Assembly (NCBI RefSeq): GCF_035222375.1
Contig: NW_026946366.1
Span: 806,001-870,000, forward strand
Source of the DNA: Podospora pseudocomata
Lineage: Eukaryota; Ascomycota; Sordariomycetes; Sordariales; Podosporaceae
DNA: 64,000 nucleotides
Direction: 5' to 3'
Shown here: positions 34,320-46,726 of the stretch, in pieces
How the letters are laid out: every line of letters begins with the position of its first letter
Numbering within the stretch: the first letter of the stretch is position 1
Notes under the pieces: model-generated
What the model was told of the DNA's origin: nothing
Database searches by the model: none
The model's input: the letters and a program-made list of their open reading frames with translations, nothing else
Program-made: the position numbers and the translations under genes

Positions 34320-36237
34320 CTTGAAGTATGTACGTGGTTTGTCGTAGTAGTGAATGAGGCGGTATAAAGAGCGGATAGAGCGCGATAGGCCCAAAAGGAA
34401 AAGCAAGTAACAGAAAAAGGCAGAGGGAAATATCAACAACGAAGGGAGCTCACGAAGAGCATCATGGCATGGCGAGGGTTGAATTTGGATGGTCCCGAAG
34501 CGTAAAATGACCAGAAATTGGGACAAGACGCGCCAGCTGCAACGCCAATTCGCCAATTCAGGACGGTGGATCCCCCCGCAGACTCTGGCAGGGACTCAGT
34601 GGGCTTTTTGGCGGGCTGTTTGATAGCGACACTGTGCGCTAGCGTCACAGGATCCCAGCGCCCTGGCCGTGGAACCCGGGCCCGTGCTCCAGGAACGGCA
34701 CACGATGAGGTGGTGCCCCTGAACCACCTGCAGGGAACGTGCCATTCAGTTCGTCATCGCATCATTCGAAACATATCTTGTGACGCTCTCTCATCGCCGC
34801 CACCCCCAACACCCCCTCTAAACATTATCTATCTTCACGAGCCGTCCAGTGAGTGCTTCTTTCTCTGGTTGACTGCGGCCGACTCTCGCCCGTCTCGGGG
34901 ACGTTTCGTAACCATCGCTCTCCCTACCTACTTCAGGCGTCACCCCTCAATGGTGTCTGTGTTTGGGAAGAGCGGTTTGAAGACGTTAATGAAGGGAGTT
35001 TATTGCAATACCGACGCTGACCATGGAACAGTTGAAGATGGCGATCAGGTATATGACCTTTTCAGCATCCGTTGGATCAGTTGATGCTCCAAGAACCTGG
35101 AAAGCTGCTCAACAAATTCGATGTTGATAGGCAGGCCAATGCCGTCTTTTATCGGCACGATGGTCTGGCGAGGATGACCTGCATTTGTTAGCGGCGGGGC
35201 TGTCGGTTAGCGTCTACACGCAACCTCCATGGTCTTCCGCTGCCTACACCACATGGAAGCACCAGCACAACGTCGGCCCATTTTGGTGCTACTTTACCCA
35301 ACAGCAACTACACTAACAAGTGGGATTTCAGTAGCGTAACCTACACTTACACTATGAGCTTAGAGGACAGACTGCCTGCTTTGTTCCCAAATACCATGGA
35401 CTCGATATCCGGTCTATTGGACTCGGGGACCTGAGGCGGAGCAACGATCTTTGACTTCTGCGAGATATCGGGGATCAACAGACCGCCAGTCGCTCATCAA
35501 GTTAGAGTGTGCTCGAAACATGCAAGTTGGACGCATCATTGCTCACAATACACCTTCTTGGTCACGAATAGGAGGCAAACTTTACGTCTTAGTTGGACAG
35601 TGCCGTCTCAGCCGGGGATGATTGGAGTGCTTCATGGTAAAGGTGGTGGTCACAACAGCTCCGCTACAAGCTACACCTTGCTGGATCGATATGCCAAACC
35701 TGGAAGCGGAGTCCTGTCCTACATTAGCGTGGGCTTTCTGGCCAGTCATCTCTGGATGATGTGCGGGAGTGTGGACTTACACAAGTGACGGACAGATATC
35801 CCCGGGTCGCACTAAGAACATATGTCAAATCATGAAGCGCTCCATTGCCAGAGCCACAATGCACGCGGCCTGAAAGAGATCTCGGTGTCTATTTAGATCT
35901 GAAATCCGCACCATCGGCCCCGCTGCTTACCTTCCGCCATCGGCTACTCCTTCCGCCCAGGCATGGTATTGGTAATCGCAATAGCTAACACGAAGGACCA
36001 TGTCTATTGTTGGTAGCACATCCCTGAAATGGGGACAAGTATCCCGCAAACACCCGCGATATGCGGGCATTTGCATGCTCACCGTGTTGCCAACAAGTGG
36101 CTGTTCTATGATAGATCATAGAGCTCTCCGACTTGAAATGCCTATGGATATCCGACAATTAAACCATCTTTCTCACCAGTCTTCCTTTTCCCTTGTATCT
36201 ACCTTGCTTGACAGGTACTGGCCCTGACTCTACCAGT
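34320..36237. other. Gene-poor stretch with degenerate coding-like patches
   Basis: No complete gene was found. A minus-strand patch at about 35060-35180 reads as PIKDGIGLPINIEFVEQLSRF and on to LEHQLIQRMLKR, which looks coding, but it is preceded and followed by stops and has no recognised family. The plus-strand frame at 34518-35084 lacks domain signal. The final 250 bases precede the second P450. Confidence 0.35.
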
Positions 36238-38207
36238 ATGACGCTACTGCTATCTTTCAAACAACACTTCACGTACCAGCTCTTAGACTACCTAACCATA
36301 CAGAGCACCATCCTTCTCCTACTTCTCGGCATATCAACCTACCAAGTTGTACACTTTCTGCGAGCAAGAAACAGACCACCACTCCCAACCAGTCCGCCTG
36401 GTGAGTTTCTTCTTGGACACTACCGGCTAGTCCCTGAAGATGCCGCTTTCAAAAAGTATGCAGAATGGTCAAAAGAGTATAGTACGTTGCCACTTTACGT
36501 TACAACCCCTCACAAAGGGATCAGTACCCGGTTGGGGTCTCTGACAGTATGCAGACAGCGATGTGCTCTTTTTCGAGACCTTTGGGACGAAGTGGATAGT
36601 ATTGAACAGCTTGGAATCGGCAACAGAGCTGCTTGAGAAGAGAGGATCAAATTATGCGGATCGTCCGCGATTTGTGATGTTTGAGGAGTAAGTTCTGAAA
36701 ACTAACCACCCCTGAGTACCCCTTTTCAACACCCACCTTGATATAGAAGCGCGGATACTTGGATCGAAAAGGGTTTACAGAATCAACATCGGTAATCGAG
36801 CTTTCAACTGATGGAGCCAACACACAGAATGGGCTGGTCCCCAACTCTCACATGGCTTCGCTGGGGGCCAAAATACCATCTTCACCGCAAAGTCTTACAG
36901 CCCCCTTTTGCCAAGTCCAAAGTAGGGCAGTATCAAGACTACCAGCTACGAGAGGCGCTGATATGCTGCAAAAGCATGATCGACGACCCGGAAAACTGGG
37001 TTATAGCCGTTAGACGGTTCGCAGTGGCCATCGTTTTGAAGATATCCTACGGGCTCAACGTCGATAGCCCGGACAGCCAGTGGATTAAACTGGCGGAAGA
37101 GTCAGCCGAAGCGATAGGTAAATCAGGGCCACCGGCAAGTTCGATCATGGATCGATTTCCTCTCAGTATGTTTTTTTTCTTCACTGGCATGTTGACCGTT
37201 GATACCTACTCATCAAATTTCCAGCAAGATACCTACCAACATGGCTACCCTTCATGGAACGCCTCCGCTACGCCCGAACCTGGCGCCACGCAATAGAAGA
37301 CATCACCCGCCTCCCCTTCGAAGCAGCCATGTCCTCGCCCACCTCCCCAACCAAAAGCTTTGTCCACCACCGCATGGCCATCCACAACTCCAATCTCGAA
37401 CGGTCTATCCCAAACGACTTCACCATCGAAGACATCAAAGGCGCCGCCGCAACGATAGTCATAGCAGGCAACGACACGGTATTTTCCCCTCCCGTCCTTT
37501 TCCCACCCCCTATTCTAACCTTTCCAGACCGCCGCCACATTGATGCTCCTGGTATTATACCTCCTCAAAAACCCTCACGTCCAATCCCTCGCCCATTCCG
37601 AAATCTCCTCCCTCCCCCATGCACTCCCCACTTTCTCCTCCCTCCCCTCCCTCCCCTTCACCCACCTCCTACTCCAAGAAACCTACCGCCTAAACCCCCT
37701 CTCCCCCCTCGGAATACCCCACTCCTCCCTCCACCCGGACACCTACAAAGGAATGTACATCCCGCCCAACACAATCATCTACCAAAACATCTGGGCCATG
37801 AACCACAACCCCTCCATCTACTCCGACCCCGACGACTTCATTCCCGAACGGTACCTCCCCGTTGACCAAGGCGGCCGAGGTGAGCCCCTGCCACAGGGAA
37901 ATTTCGGTTTTGGGAGGAGGGTCTGTATAGGACGGCATCTGGCGGAGAATAGTCTGATGATTGTTTTGGCCACGATACTCGCGACGATGGAGATTGGCGA
38001 GCCGGAAACGGGGGAGGTGGGTGAGGAGTGGAGTTTTAGGGGGCAGGCGTACGTATTTCCTGATGTGAAAAGGTGGGATGATTGCTGACAAGAAACAGGA
38101 TTGTAATGCCGTTTAGGGCTTCGTTTAGGCCGAGGTCGGACAAGATGAAAGAGTTGTTGGATGAGGCTGTTAAAAAGTTGGATGGAGAGGAGGGGGAAGA
38201 TCGTTAG
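36238..38207 (+). CDS. Cytochrome P450 (O-methylsterigmatocystin-oxidoreductase-like)
   Basis: Six exons (36238-36481, 36555-36687, 36828-37165, 37225-37478, 37528-38048, 38099-38207) join in phase to 532 aa. An N-terminal anchor is followed by PPLPTSPPGEFLLGHY. The I-helix carries AGNDTTAAT, the K-helix ExxR is ETYR (374-377), then IPERYL and the haem loop FGFGRRVCIGRHLAE with Cys456. The set resembles the CYP64/CYP620-like group, annotated as O-methylsterigmatocystin oxidoreductase-like, which is broad and not evidence for that substrate. The second intron is long for this window (140 nt), so an exon could be missed there. The gene ends 234 bp tail to tail from the next gene. Confidence 0.92.
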
Positions 38208-38441
38208 TTGGGTTATCGTGAAGGTGGTGTTCGTGGACGTGACGCAAGTATTAAGAAGTATTTTAGCTCGTTGTATCGACAGTAACGCTCCATATTTACC
38301 GGATCCCAAGCCCGAACCATACCCAATATATGTACAAAAAAGAGTATGGCGCTCTGCACCGAGTCCAGTCTGGTGTGCAGAGTCCGCCGGGTATCATTAG
38401 TTAAGTGTAATATTTCCCCTGAACTGAACAAATGAACGCCG

Positions 38442-39465
38442 TCATAGCTCATGATCATCATTATCGCCCCCTGGGACGAACGAGTCCCCTGGCCCACCAG
38501 TCCCCTCGTAGCCCTGCATCGTCTTGCAGTCAAGATAGTTGTTCTCGATAAACGGAGTGGCGATTTGCACCCCGTAGATCTCTGTCCACTCCTTATCTGC
38601 CCCTTGGAACAAGGCATTCGTCCTCGCCTTGACACTACCCAGCACAGCCCTAGGTGCATATTCCCCAGTCGACATGGTCGTGTTGAACAGTCTGATCATA
38701 TTGTCGCATGTCGTACCATTGGCAAAAGTCGGCTGGTTGGTGATGTTCTTGAACAACTCCATCGGGTACGGGCTGACGTTCAACGCAAGGCGCTTCATTT
38801 CCAACTCGATAAACTCGGCCGAGTTCACGCTTGAGCCCTTGAAGTGCGTGGCGCCGTTGGGTAGTGTCTCGTAGGCGTCGCAGAGAGGCTCGTACTCGGC
38901 TGGAGAGACAATGGTACCATAGGCTCGTGATCCATCCAAAGCAATGTCGTTGGTAGAACTGATAAGCTGCGCTGGTGCCCATCTGAAGGAGGAATACCCA
39001 TCACCCATAAAGTCGAGGAACGGAAACTCGAACCCAACACGCTAAGAATAGTTAGCTAACCCGGACCAATCGTCTTTGTATTTGAAACAAACACACCGAA
39101 AAGTCCTCTATCGTGATACCATATGCCCTGAACTGAACATCGTGATCGTGGGCGGCTTGCAGCATGACAGGGTACATGCCCTTTGGGAAGTCTGGCAACA
39201 AAGATCGATAAGCCCCCTCGAGGATCCGGTACTGTGGTGGGATCAGGCGGCGAGCTGACTCGAGGGAGATAGGAATGATGGCCAGCGTGGCATTGAGAAC
39301 TCCGGTTGCACTGTTTGGGAATGATTCGGCGAGTATGTTTGGGAGGTCTTGCGAATAGCATACGCCGCCATTTGCCGGAGCTGACTTCCCAAGGCTGAGG
39401 AAGAGTGATGATAGTACCAGAACAAAGGCGGCCGAGATTGGCAGGATAGAAAATGGGAACGCCAT
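38442..39465 (-). CDS. Secreted protein, possible acetoacetate-decarboxylase-like fold
   Basis: Exons 39097-39465 and 38442-39041 encode 322 aa. A signal peptide or anchor (ILPISAAFVLVLSSLFLSLG) is followed by AIIPISLESARRLIPPQYRIL, a pattern seen in acetoacetate-decarboxylase-like beta-barrels, then PKGMYPVMLQAAHDHDVQF and, after the intron, FEFPFLDFMGDGYSSFRWAP. Several N-x-S/T sites and two or three Cys suit a secreted glycoprotein. I do not recognise a conserved catalytic Lys, so enzyme activity is not claimed. It is convergent with a P450, but co-function is speculative. Confidence 0.75.
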
Positions 39466-42028
39466 GTTCGATCAATGCTGCTTTGCCGATGATTTTCAAG
39501 GGCTGTGCAAAGGGAAATATGAGGGGGACGTAGCGAATCCAGACAGAACCCGCTTACCACCACACAGGACTCAACCAAAGTTGAGTAGAAAAAAGAGCAA
39601 TATTAAAAATCAATCGCAAGTGACATAACAAGAGGGAAAGAAGAAGACCCAAAGGAGTGTAGGTTCATGAGATGCGGTCACCCAGACCTTTTGAGTGAAG
39701 TGCACTTCATTGTCCTGTCCCTACCATTGCCCCCTGGGCGGATGGGCGCTGGGCCCGGGGGAAGCAAGACAAGCTCCATCCGGGATCTGTTACATGCCTC
39801 CAACCTTGACATTTCGGACGGGCCAGTACATCCGTTTCGGAAGGGGGTGGATGCGAGACCAGCTCTTCCCTGACGGGAGTGCGTGGGCCAAGACCAGATC
39901 TCCAAAGTGCCCTTGGGGTGCCCCCCTGTCCACGTGCGCTCCCGAGAATGGCAGTTTGGGAACATTTCAGATGGCCCACGGGACTGGCGACTGGCACAGC
40001 GAATTGGATGGGAGCACCAACACACTTGGAGGCGCGGAAGTCAGCGTTGCCGAAGGCTAACAGCGATAGTGGACGACAACTGGCGACCAACAGCCTGCTG
40101 CCCGCACGCCATGAGGAACAGGAGGGAGATGCGGCGGATAGCGGCCTAAAATGGGCAGAAAGAGAGAGAAAACGGAAAGTGGGCGTTACGCAGGGCGGGA
40201 ATACCCAGTGTCGTGCCTAGGAGATCAAAAAGAAAAGGTCCCTGGGCCTCGGGGGTAGGCCGTGTTTCGTCCCCGGATGCTCAGTGTTCCGGCGCACGCC
40301 GCAAGACCCTCCAAAAGTCAGCCCGCCAATTGGAGGTCATCTTTTGCCCTTGTTCCGGCGTGTTTCTGCTGGATTCTCGGCGGCATCATGAAATATCGAT
40401 TCTTCGGCATGTTTCGGTGAAAACAATAGCGCTTTTTGACATGTCAATCTTTGGTGGTGTTGTTGAAGTCAAGACTGAGATGCGTGGTCAAGGTTGATGG
40501 GCAGGTGGGAGATGCAAAGATGCGGGAGGTGCACGGGCCACTGAAGACTTGGAGTTGCCTGGCTACATCGCAGCTGCAAGCGGCCCGGCGAACTCAAGAT
40601 CCGTTCTTCGTTGTGGACGGCAAAAAAAGACAGCGCAGATCAAAATCTCTGTTTCTTCCACGAGATGGGGAAAACAATTCATCAAGAGAGGATATTTTGG
40701 GCAATTCCGATATGTTACCCTCGCGCTACACGCCAGTTGTCGCCTCTTTGTCGATCTGTTCCAGAAGGTGTGAGGGCAATGTTTCAGGAACGCTACAGAT
40801 CCCTCACCTCCTGTCTGGCAGCTGTCCCGCAGCCGGTGACAACTGTCTTCAACGACCACGAACACTTCTCCCCAGCTCAACACACACAAGCCACAAGTCC
40901 GGCACTTGGTGGACCGACAAGACAAGAGTTTTGCTAGTTCGTCTAGTGGATGTCGTTTAGCTATTTTAAGATCTTTATCCAACAAGAGACAGCCCGGGAG
41001 ATCCCAGCGGAGTGACATCCCGGAGCCGACTCGCACCAACATGTTCGGACGAAGGCTGTGATCAATCCACCATGCTGAACCAGGTGTTGACTCTAATGGG
41101 CGGGCATCATGGCATTGATACGCCAATATTTCACTATCACTATCCTGATTCTCACCCTCATCCGAATCTATGGCGTTCGAGATATCAAAGTCTTTAGGGT
41201 CCCGCATGTCAGGCTCTGTTCTTTGGTTGGAGGATACTTCTTTCACGTGGCTATCAAGAGCCGCGAGGCATAGCATCACTCTGTTGGTCTGTTTGCTAGA
41301 GTGACCGGGAATAGGGCCATTGCGGACTTACTGACCACAATACGTACTGCAGCTCAAGGCAGATGACACTCGCAAGACAGTGGTCTGAAGGTCAAATGGC
41401 CTTGTGAGGCGTTCTCAGTGATGGATAAGGCATCTTGGTACAGTTCGCGTGACTTATCAGCGTATTGACTATAAATTGGTAAGCAAGCGGTCCGAAATCT
41501 CCTCAGCACCTTCAGTTAAGCACATTACACTGTTGAGTTTGTGCTTGAGATGGATACTATTTCGTCTGTCGGCAATCGGCCTTGTGGGCCCAACGAGGAT
41601 CCCCACACAGAAATGACCTAGATTCATATCACTCTCTCTTCATCTGTTTATTATCTCGAGGCATGAGGTCTCACGATTGACAAGCCTCCCCACTAAAAAT
41701 AGTATCATGACTTAGTGAGAGAACTCGTGCCACCATGAATGACGCCCTCACAAATCATCCGGCCCTATGTGAGCATGGCATCACAGGCCAGCGATGAAGT
41801 CGACAAGCTTCTTGAGTGAGTATATAGACTCTCCCAGTCAACCCCTTACAGCTAGAACTCTCCTCGTTCCAACAGTATTCACATCCATACAAGCACACAC
41901 CCAGAGCCTCGACACAGTTTATATCAAGAGCATTCCTCATCTTCACACCCACACTCACATCAAACCAACTTTTTCTCCAAGGATATTCACCAAACACAAT
42001 CACCAATTTCACCATCACTAAAGCAGCA
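39466..42028. other. Largely empty 2.5-kb stretch
   Basis: A 236-codon minus frame at 40563-41276 has a basic, Cys-rich composition but no domain, and lies opposite several plus frames. Frames at 39670-40220 overlap on both strands without homology. Part is the presumed promoter of the small Gly-rich gene at 42029. Confidence 0.4.
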
Positions 42029-42289
42029 ATGTCTTCCGGCGGCGGCGACAACTATACCTACAAGGGCAGCCAGGGCGGCGGCAGCTCTGGCGGTTACGCG
42101 CCTGCCATCCCTACTCATCGAAAGAAACCCGCTCTTCCGGACCCCACCAATAAGGAGGCCTGGAAACTTCCTGGTTTTAACGACGGCAATGGTGGCAACA
42201 AGGGCAAGGGAGGTCACGGCGGCAACAGTGATGGTAATGGTGACAACAATCGCCAGGGGAGCAGGGGCGGCAGCGGTGTCAGGACCTAA
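42029..42289 (+). CDS. Small Gly/Asn-rich protein
   Basis: An 86-aa single-exon frame starting MSSGGGDNYTYKGSQGG. The opening MSSGGGDNYTYK is shared by a set of small Gly-rich Pezizomycotina proteins of unknown role. The rest is low complexity (Gly, Asn, Lys) with an internal block AIPTHRKKPALPDPTNKEAW that looks conserved. A long CT/CA-rich 5' leader fits a highly expressed fungal gene. No signal peptide or transmembrane segment. Confidence 0.55.
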   Translation: MSSGGGDNYTYKGSQGGGSSGGYAPAIPTHRKKPALPDPTNKEAWKLPGFNDGNGGNKGKGGHGGNSDGNGDNNRQGSRGGSGVRT

Positions 42290-42852
42290 TGTGGCTGGAG
42301 TCGAACTCTCAACAATAATGCTTAGGCAGTTCGGGGTATTCGCTGGGAATGGACTGGATCTCTGATAGAACTGGCACATTTTGGTGTTTTTGGGTAGTTT
42401 TTGGTGGGTGAGGCAGATACAATAGCTTTCTTGTCGCTTGGAAGGCAGTTGATTTATTCTCAGAATTCGCGTTTGTGTGCCCTGATTATCAATTTTTCAA
42501 TGTCGAGATGTGCTCATTATCGTCGTGATTGATGTAGGGATATAGTTTTGAGACAGTGTAGGACTAGAGAGTGTGCTGCATATGGGCGGTGTTTAAATAC
42601 AACATCTTGTATTATATTTCATCACGCTTGGTGATTCGCAACGCTGATTGGCTGGAGCTGAAAGGGGTTGCCGTAATATTCATGGTTGTACGCCAAGCAC
42701 CTGAAATCACAGGGTTCACAGTTATTTTTCTTTATGCTATTAAGTCGCCTTAAGGATAGCTCGCTATGACTCGGCTTGAAGAGGAAACGATCAATTTCAC
42801 GACTCATCTATAAATTCTGTGTTCAAAGCGCGTCCGTAGACAGAGTTCTTGA

Positions 42853-44256
42853 AAATTCCTTCACTTTACCCTCCCATCTGAACTTCGTTTGCGAAAGTCG
42901 ACACCAGCGTCCGCAAGACGTGGGAACTGGATTTCGCATCTGGAAGACGCAGACACAGAAAAGAGCGACATCACTTTGGACCACTCACCCGGCCCGTGGA
43001 AAGCATGGCGTGAGTTCAGTAACGCAATGCTCAAGGACATTGCCACCGACTTGGGCATTTCCACCACCTCCGGCCAGTCCATCTATGCGGAGCCATACAG
43101 GCTGCTCATTCACGAGGAAGGCGCTATGTTCAAGGCGCACACCGACACGGAGAAAATCCCCGGCATGTTCGGCACCCTCATCATTTCTCTCCCGTCAGCC
43201 CACCAAGGCGGTGACATTGTTCTCGAACACCAAAGCCAGACCACAATCTACAAAACCCCCGAACACAAGCAATCCCGGGCCTGCTGCTACTCTGACGTCT
43301 CTCACGAAGTCATCCTAGTCCACTCAGGCCACCACATCGTCTTAACCTTCAACCTGGCCATCAGATCCGCAGGTCAAACCACCACCATCCCCCGTCCCAT
43401 GGTCCCCTGACTCCTCTCCCAGGCAGAACCCCTCCGTCGGGCAGTCACAAAGTGGCTCCAGGAACCAGCACAACCCAAAGCCCTGTTCAACGTTCTCAGC
43501 TACACCTACACCCCCGCCTCCCTCTCCATGCACCACCTCAAATCCCTCGACCTCCAAACCCAAACCCTTCACCACCTCTCCACCTCCCTCCCCTTCAGCC
43601 TCCACCTCGCCGCCCTCGAACGAGAAGAATATGTCACCTGCTCATACGACTCCGACTGCGAGCTCCCAAGCGGTAAAGTCCGACGCGTCAACCTCAACGC
43701 CAAGCGCCCCAATCCCAACATCAAGCCCTGGCACGACCCAGATGACATTATCAGCGAGGAGCACAGGATCAAGTGGCTCGTCGATCTGGACGGCAAACCC
43801 ATTGAGGGGGAGGACCTTATCTTGACAGAGGGGAATACCCTTCAAAAGAGACCGTTTGATAATATTACTGGTGAGGAGACAGGGTAAACGGGGTACATGG
43901 GGAATTGGGGACCAGAGGCGACCCATTTGTGTCGTGTCACGGCGTTGGTTTTGGTGGCTACGGGGACGGTTCCTGTTTCTGTGGATGATGATGACGATGA
44001 GAATGTTACACCGGGCGTCGCGGAATCTGGGGCTGCGGCATCTGGTATTGATGTACCAGCGGCTGCTGCTCCCGATGTTGCCACTCCCGGTGTTGCTGCC
44101 ACCGCTGAAAACGGTAGGCATATTCGGGTGCCCGTTCCTCCCTCACGCATGGTTGGTGCAGTTCGCCCGAGTACCATGCGCAACGGTTATGTTCCCCTTG
44201 AAATAGTCAGAGACGCGGTTAAGCGCGCTCGAGAGGAGTTGGACATGAATCCGTAA
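42853..44256 (+). pseudogene. 2OG-Fe(II) oxygenase-like gene with two in-frame stops
   Basis: One continuous plus-strand frame runs to 44256, broken only by TGA at 43408-43410 and TAA at 43885-43887. It encodes a fungal prolyl-4-hydroxylase-type core: EPYRLLIHEEGAMFKAHTDT (iron ligands H-x-D), GTLIISLPSAHQGG, SHEVILVHSGHHIVLTFNLA (distal His and a later Arg-like pair), then LRRAVTKWL, CSYDSDCELPSG and TGYMGNWGPEATHLCRVTALVLV, matching the order of this family on both sides of the stops. No ATG precedes the core in frame after a stop at 42850, so the start is also lost or on another exon. TAA could stem from CAA, a RIP-type CpA to TpA change. A 54-nt intron avoiding the TGA is possible but would cut a conserved-looking segment. 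Confidence 0.65.
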
Positions 44257-44450
44257 TCATCGGCGGAATGCATTTTCCTTTTCTTTTTGGATATCAACAC
44301 ATGAATTTGACAACAAACAAAGCATCAAACTTCACACACCTACACATAGAACTCTAATTAGAACCTTTTCACCTCCATATAACAGTCCCCCTCATATAGA
44401 CTTTTTACATCACCCACAAACCTACTTTACCATTTCCATGACATATCCCC

Positions 44451-45669
44451 CTAAACCCTCTCTCTCACCACACCCCCCGTCACATTCGCTGGTCCATCCC
44501 ACTGCAACCTCCCCGGCACCCTCTTCGCAATAACCGGCACCCAAACACTATCATAGAGCCCCGGGCCCCCATCGGCCGCCCTACTCCCCGGCTCTAAACT
44601 TCCCAACTGCCTCTGATCCGTACAACACGGGCTATTAACCCCCCAAAACGGCCCCGCCGCCCAAGCCGTCCACCCAATATACTCCTCATTCTCCTCCATA
44701 TACCCCAGCATCCCCTCCAACATCAGTTTACACTCCGTCGTATTCGAACCCCCAAACTCAGTAACAAACCCCTTCAACCCATGCTCCCTCAACCAACCCG
44801 TCACCCCCGCCAAGTTCGCCACCGGATCCTGCGTACAAGCCGTATGCCCCCCGCTAAAATCCTCATCCAAATACTCATGGATATCCACCGCCAGGTTTTT
44901 AATCGGGTCGACAAGTTTGTGAATCCATTTGCTGTTTGCCTCGTCACCTCCCTTTGTCCAGTAATGCCCACCCGACCAGGCGTTTCCTGGAGTCAAAATC
45001 ATGTTGTTTGCTCCCGTCGCGCGGATTGCCGTGATGGCGGCTTGGAGGTTGGAGAAGACGAGCCGGGAGGGCATGCTATGCGGTTCGTTCATTAGACCGA
45101 ACAAGACTTTTTCGTTGGTTTTGAAACGGGAGGCGAGCTCGCCCCAAAAGGCCGCGAACTGGGCTGTTGTCGCGGCGGTGGGGTCGGAGGTGTTGCCTAT
45201 GACGGAGCCGGAGAAGGGCTGGGAGGAGGGGTCGTTGTAGCGCATGTAGTTGTGGGGGTCGAGGATGGCGTCTGTTTCTGAGGTTAATGATGGTGAAGGA
45301 GAAGGGGGGAGGAGGAGAGAACATACAAGCGCCCTTGGTGATGGTGATGTAATCTATCGCCTCTTTAAAGTGCTCAAAGTGAGTCTCGTTGAACTTTGCC
45401 CCGAGGCCGTAAGACAAGGGGCACATCCTCTCAAGGAGAAAGGCAACGCGGTGGAGGTTGACCTTGTGGCTGTCGATCATGGTGTCGACGCCAGAGGTGG
45501 AGATGAAGGCGTAATCGACGCCGAAACGGCCGGGGAGACCGGTGCCACGGGTTTGGGTCGGACTCCAGGCGCCGAACTCACCGCTTGATTGGGCGACGCC
45601 GGCGAAGTAGATCGTTGCGGATGTTGTTGGCAAAGCAGCAAGTGCTGCCAACGTTGGCGAGAACTTCAT
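44451..45669 (-). CDS. GH5 endo-beta-1,4-glucanase (secreted, no CBM1)
   Basis: Exons 45327-45669 and 44451-45271 encode 387 aa. A signal peptide (MKFSPTLAALAALPTTSA) precedes a GH5 barrel: VNLHRVAFLLERMCP, AILDPHNYMRY, acid/base Glu177 in LMNEPH, VDIHEYLDEDFSG, and nucleophile Glu286 in FVTEFGGSNTTEC. The arrangement matches fungal GH5 subfamily 5 cellulases. There is no cellulose-binding module at either end. The enzyme cleaves internal beta-1,4 bonds of cellulose. The ATG at 45667-45669 begins the signal peptide; an earlier in-frame codon is TTG. It lies 1 kb from an AA9 gene on the same strand. Confidence 0.95.
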
Positions 45670-46189
45670 TTTCAATCAGTACCAAGAAAGATGTCTTGTT
45701 GCCGAAAACTGACGAGTCCCGGGAAGGAAGCAATCAGTGAAGAAGGTGTCCGACTTTCAAACATTTTCATCGTGCTTGCCACACGACCATATAATTTTAG
45801 TAGTAGCCGCAACGAAGCGGGATGAACGAGCGGGTGCAATCTATTTTCTGGAAAGCTTGACCGTGAGCCGAAGTCGATCCCCGATCTCCCATCTACTCGG
45901 GACATGTTGCGGCTGTTCTTGTCGAATGGACGCCCGCTTATTGATGTGATCTTCAGAGGACAATCAATGGGAATGCAAGCTTGGCAAGGATGTGGTGATA
46001 ACGGCGAGTTGGGAATGGCGATTTTGGCTTCTGCCCTCGGAGAAATATGAAGCGGGCAGTCGCGAGGGCGGAGGGAGCCTTTCCGGGTGTGGGTAAATCT
46101 GCTGCCGTTGCCGTTGACGCGTGAAAAGAGTGGCAGAAAACAACATCGTCACCATCATCACCACCACCAAACATAGAGTCAATCAGGAC

Positions 46190-46424
46190 AAAAAAATAAC
46201 AAAAGCTCACCGGCCAACTCCGTAGAGGTGGCCGGCTACGAAACCCTCGGTAGGGTTTTCTTCGTAATGGGGGGGCGGTCGAAGGGGGGTCAAATTCCTT
46301 GAAGGCCATCTTAAAGATGGCGCATCGCTGAGGAGTCGAACTCGGGCGTTCACGGAGCAGTACTTTCATACCGGGCATTGTTAGTCACCTAATCCGGGCC
46401 ACCTATGTCTTACCCGCTGAGCCA
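46190..46424 (-). ncRNA. Possible Pol III-transcribed or tRNA-derived SINE-like unit
   Basis: On the minus strand a full A-box match TGGCTCAGCGGG (46413-46424) is followed 69 bases later by a B-box-like GAGTTCGACTCC (46332-46343; 10 of 11 core matches) and about 135 bases further by a run of seven T (46190-46196), a Pol III terminator. Between B box and terminator are two perfect 7-bp hairpins (AAACCCT/AGGGTTT at 46241-46258; CCGGCCA/TGGCCGG at 46210-46235). The flanking stems do not form a tRNA cloverleaf. No target duplication was found. It could be a SINE, a Pol III ncRNA or a decayed tRNA. Confidence 0.35.
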
Positions 46425-46726
46425 TCTGACCATTCCAGTCACCAGATGAGTGCGTAGGTGTTTGCTGAAAGCTACTTCCAGGTTGCGGGCACTGATACAT
46501 ATACCGTCAGACACTGTTGCGCCCTCGTATGTCCTCCACGCCACTCGCAACACAAACGCTGGTCAGGTTTCATTGCAGGTTGCTGCGGGCAAAGATCCTG
46601 ACTGCCTTTGTGTTTTATCTCTATGAACCTGGCTACACTGAACCCAGTCGTCGACTTTCAATCTCCCACAGCTGCATTGCGCCTCAGACCTTTCGCAGAG
46701 ACCCAGGCCCGATCTTTCGACAGACT

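Noticed and set aside
30043-39465. Secondary-metabolite gene cluster around the two P450s
   Set aside because: No polyketide synthase, NRPS, terpene cyclase, prenyltransferase, pathway regulator or transporter was found among them.
40563-41276. 236-codon minus-strand frame
   Set aside because: Cys and basic residues are scattered without pattern, several plus frames overlap it, and no family was recognised.
43371-43427. Possible intron that would remove the TGA in the oxygenase gene
   Set aside because: A CTGAC branch-like site exists, but the donor GTCAAA is poor and the removed part resembles a segment found in the family.
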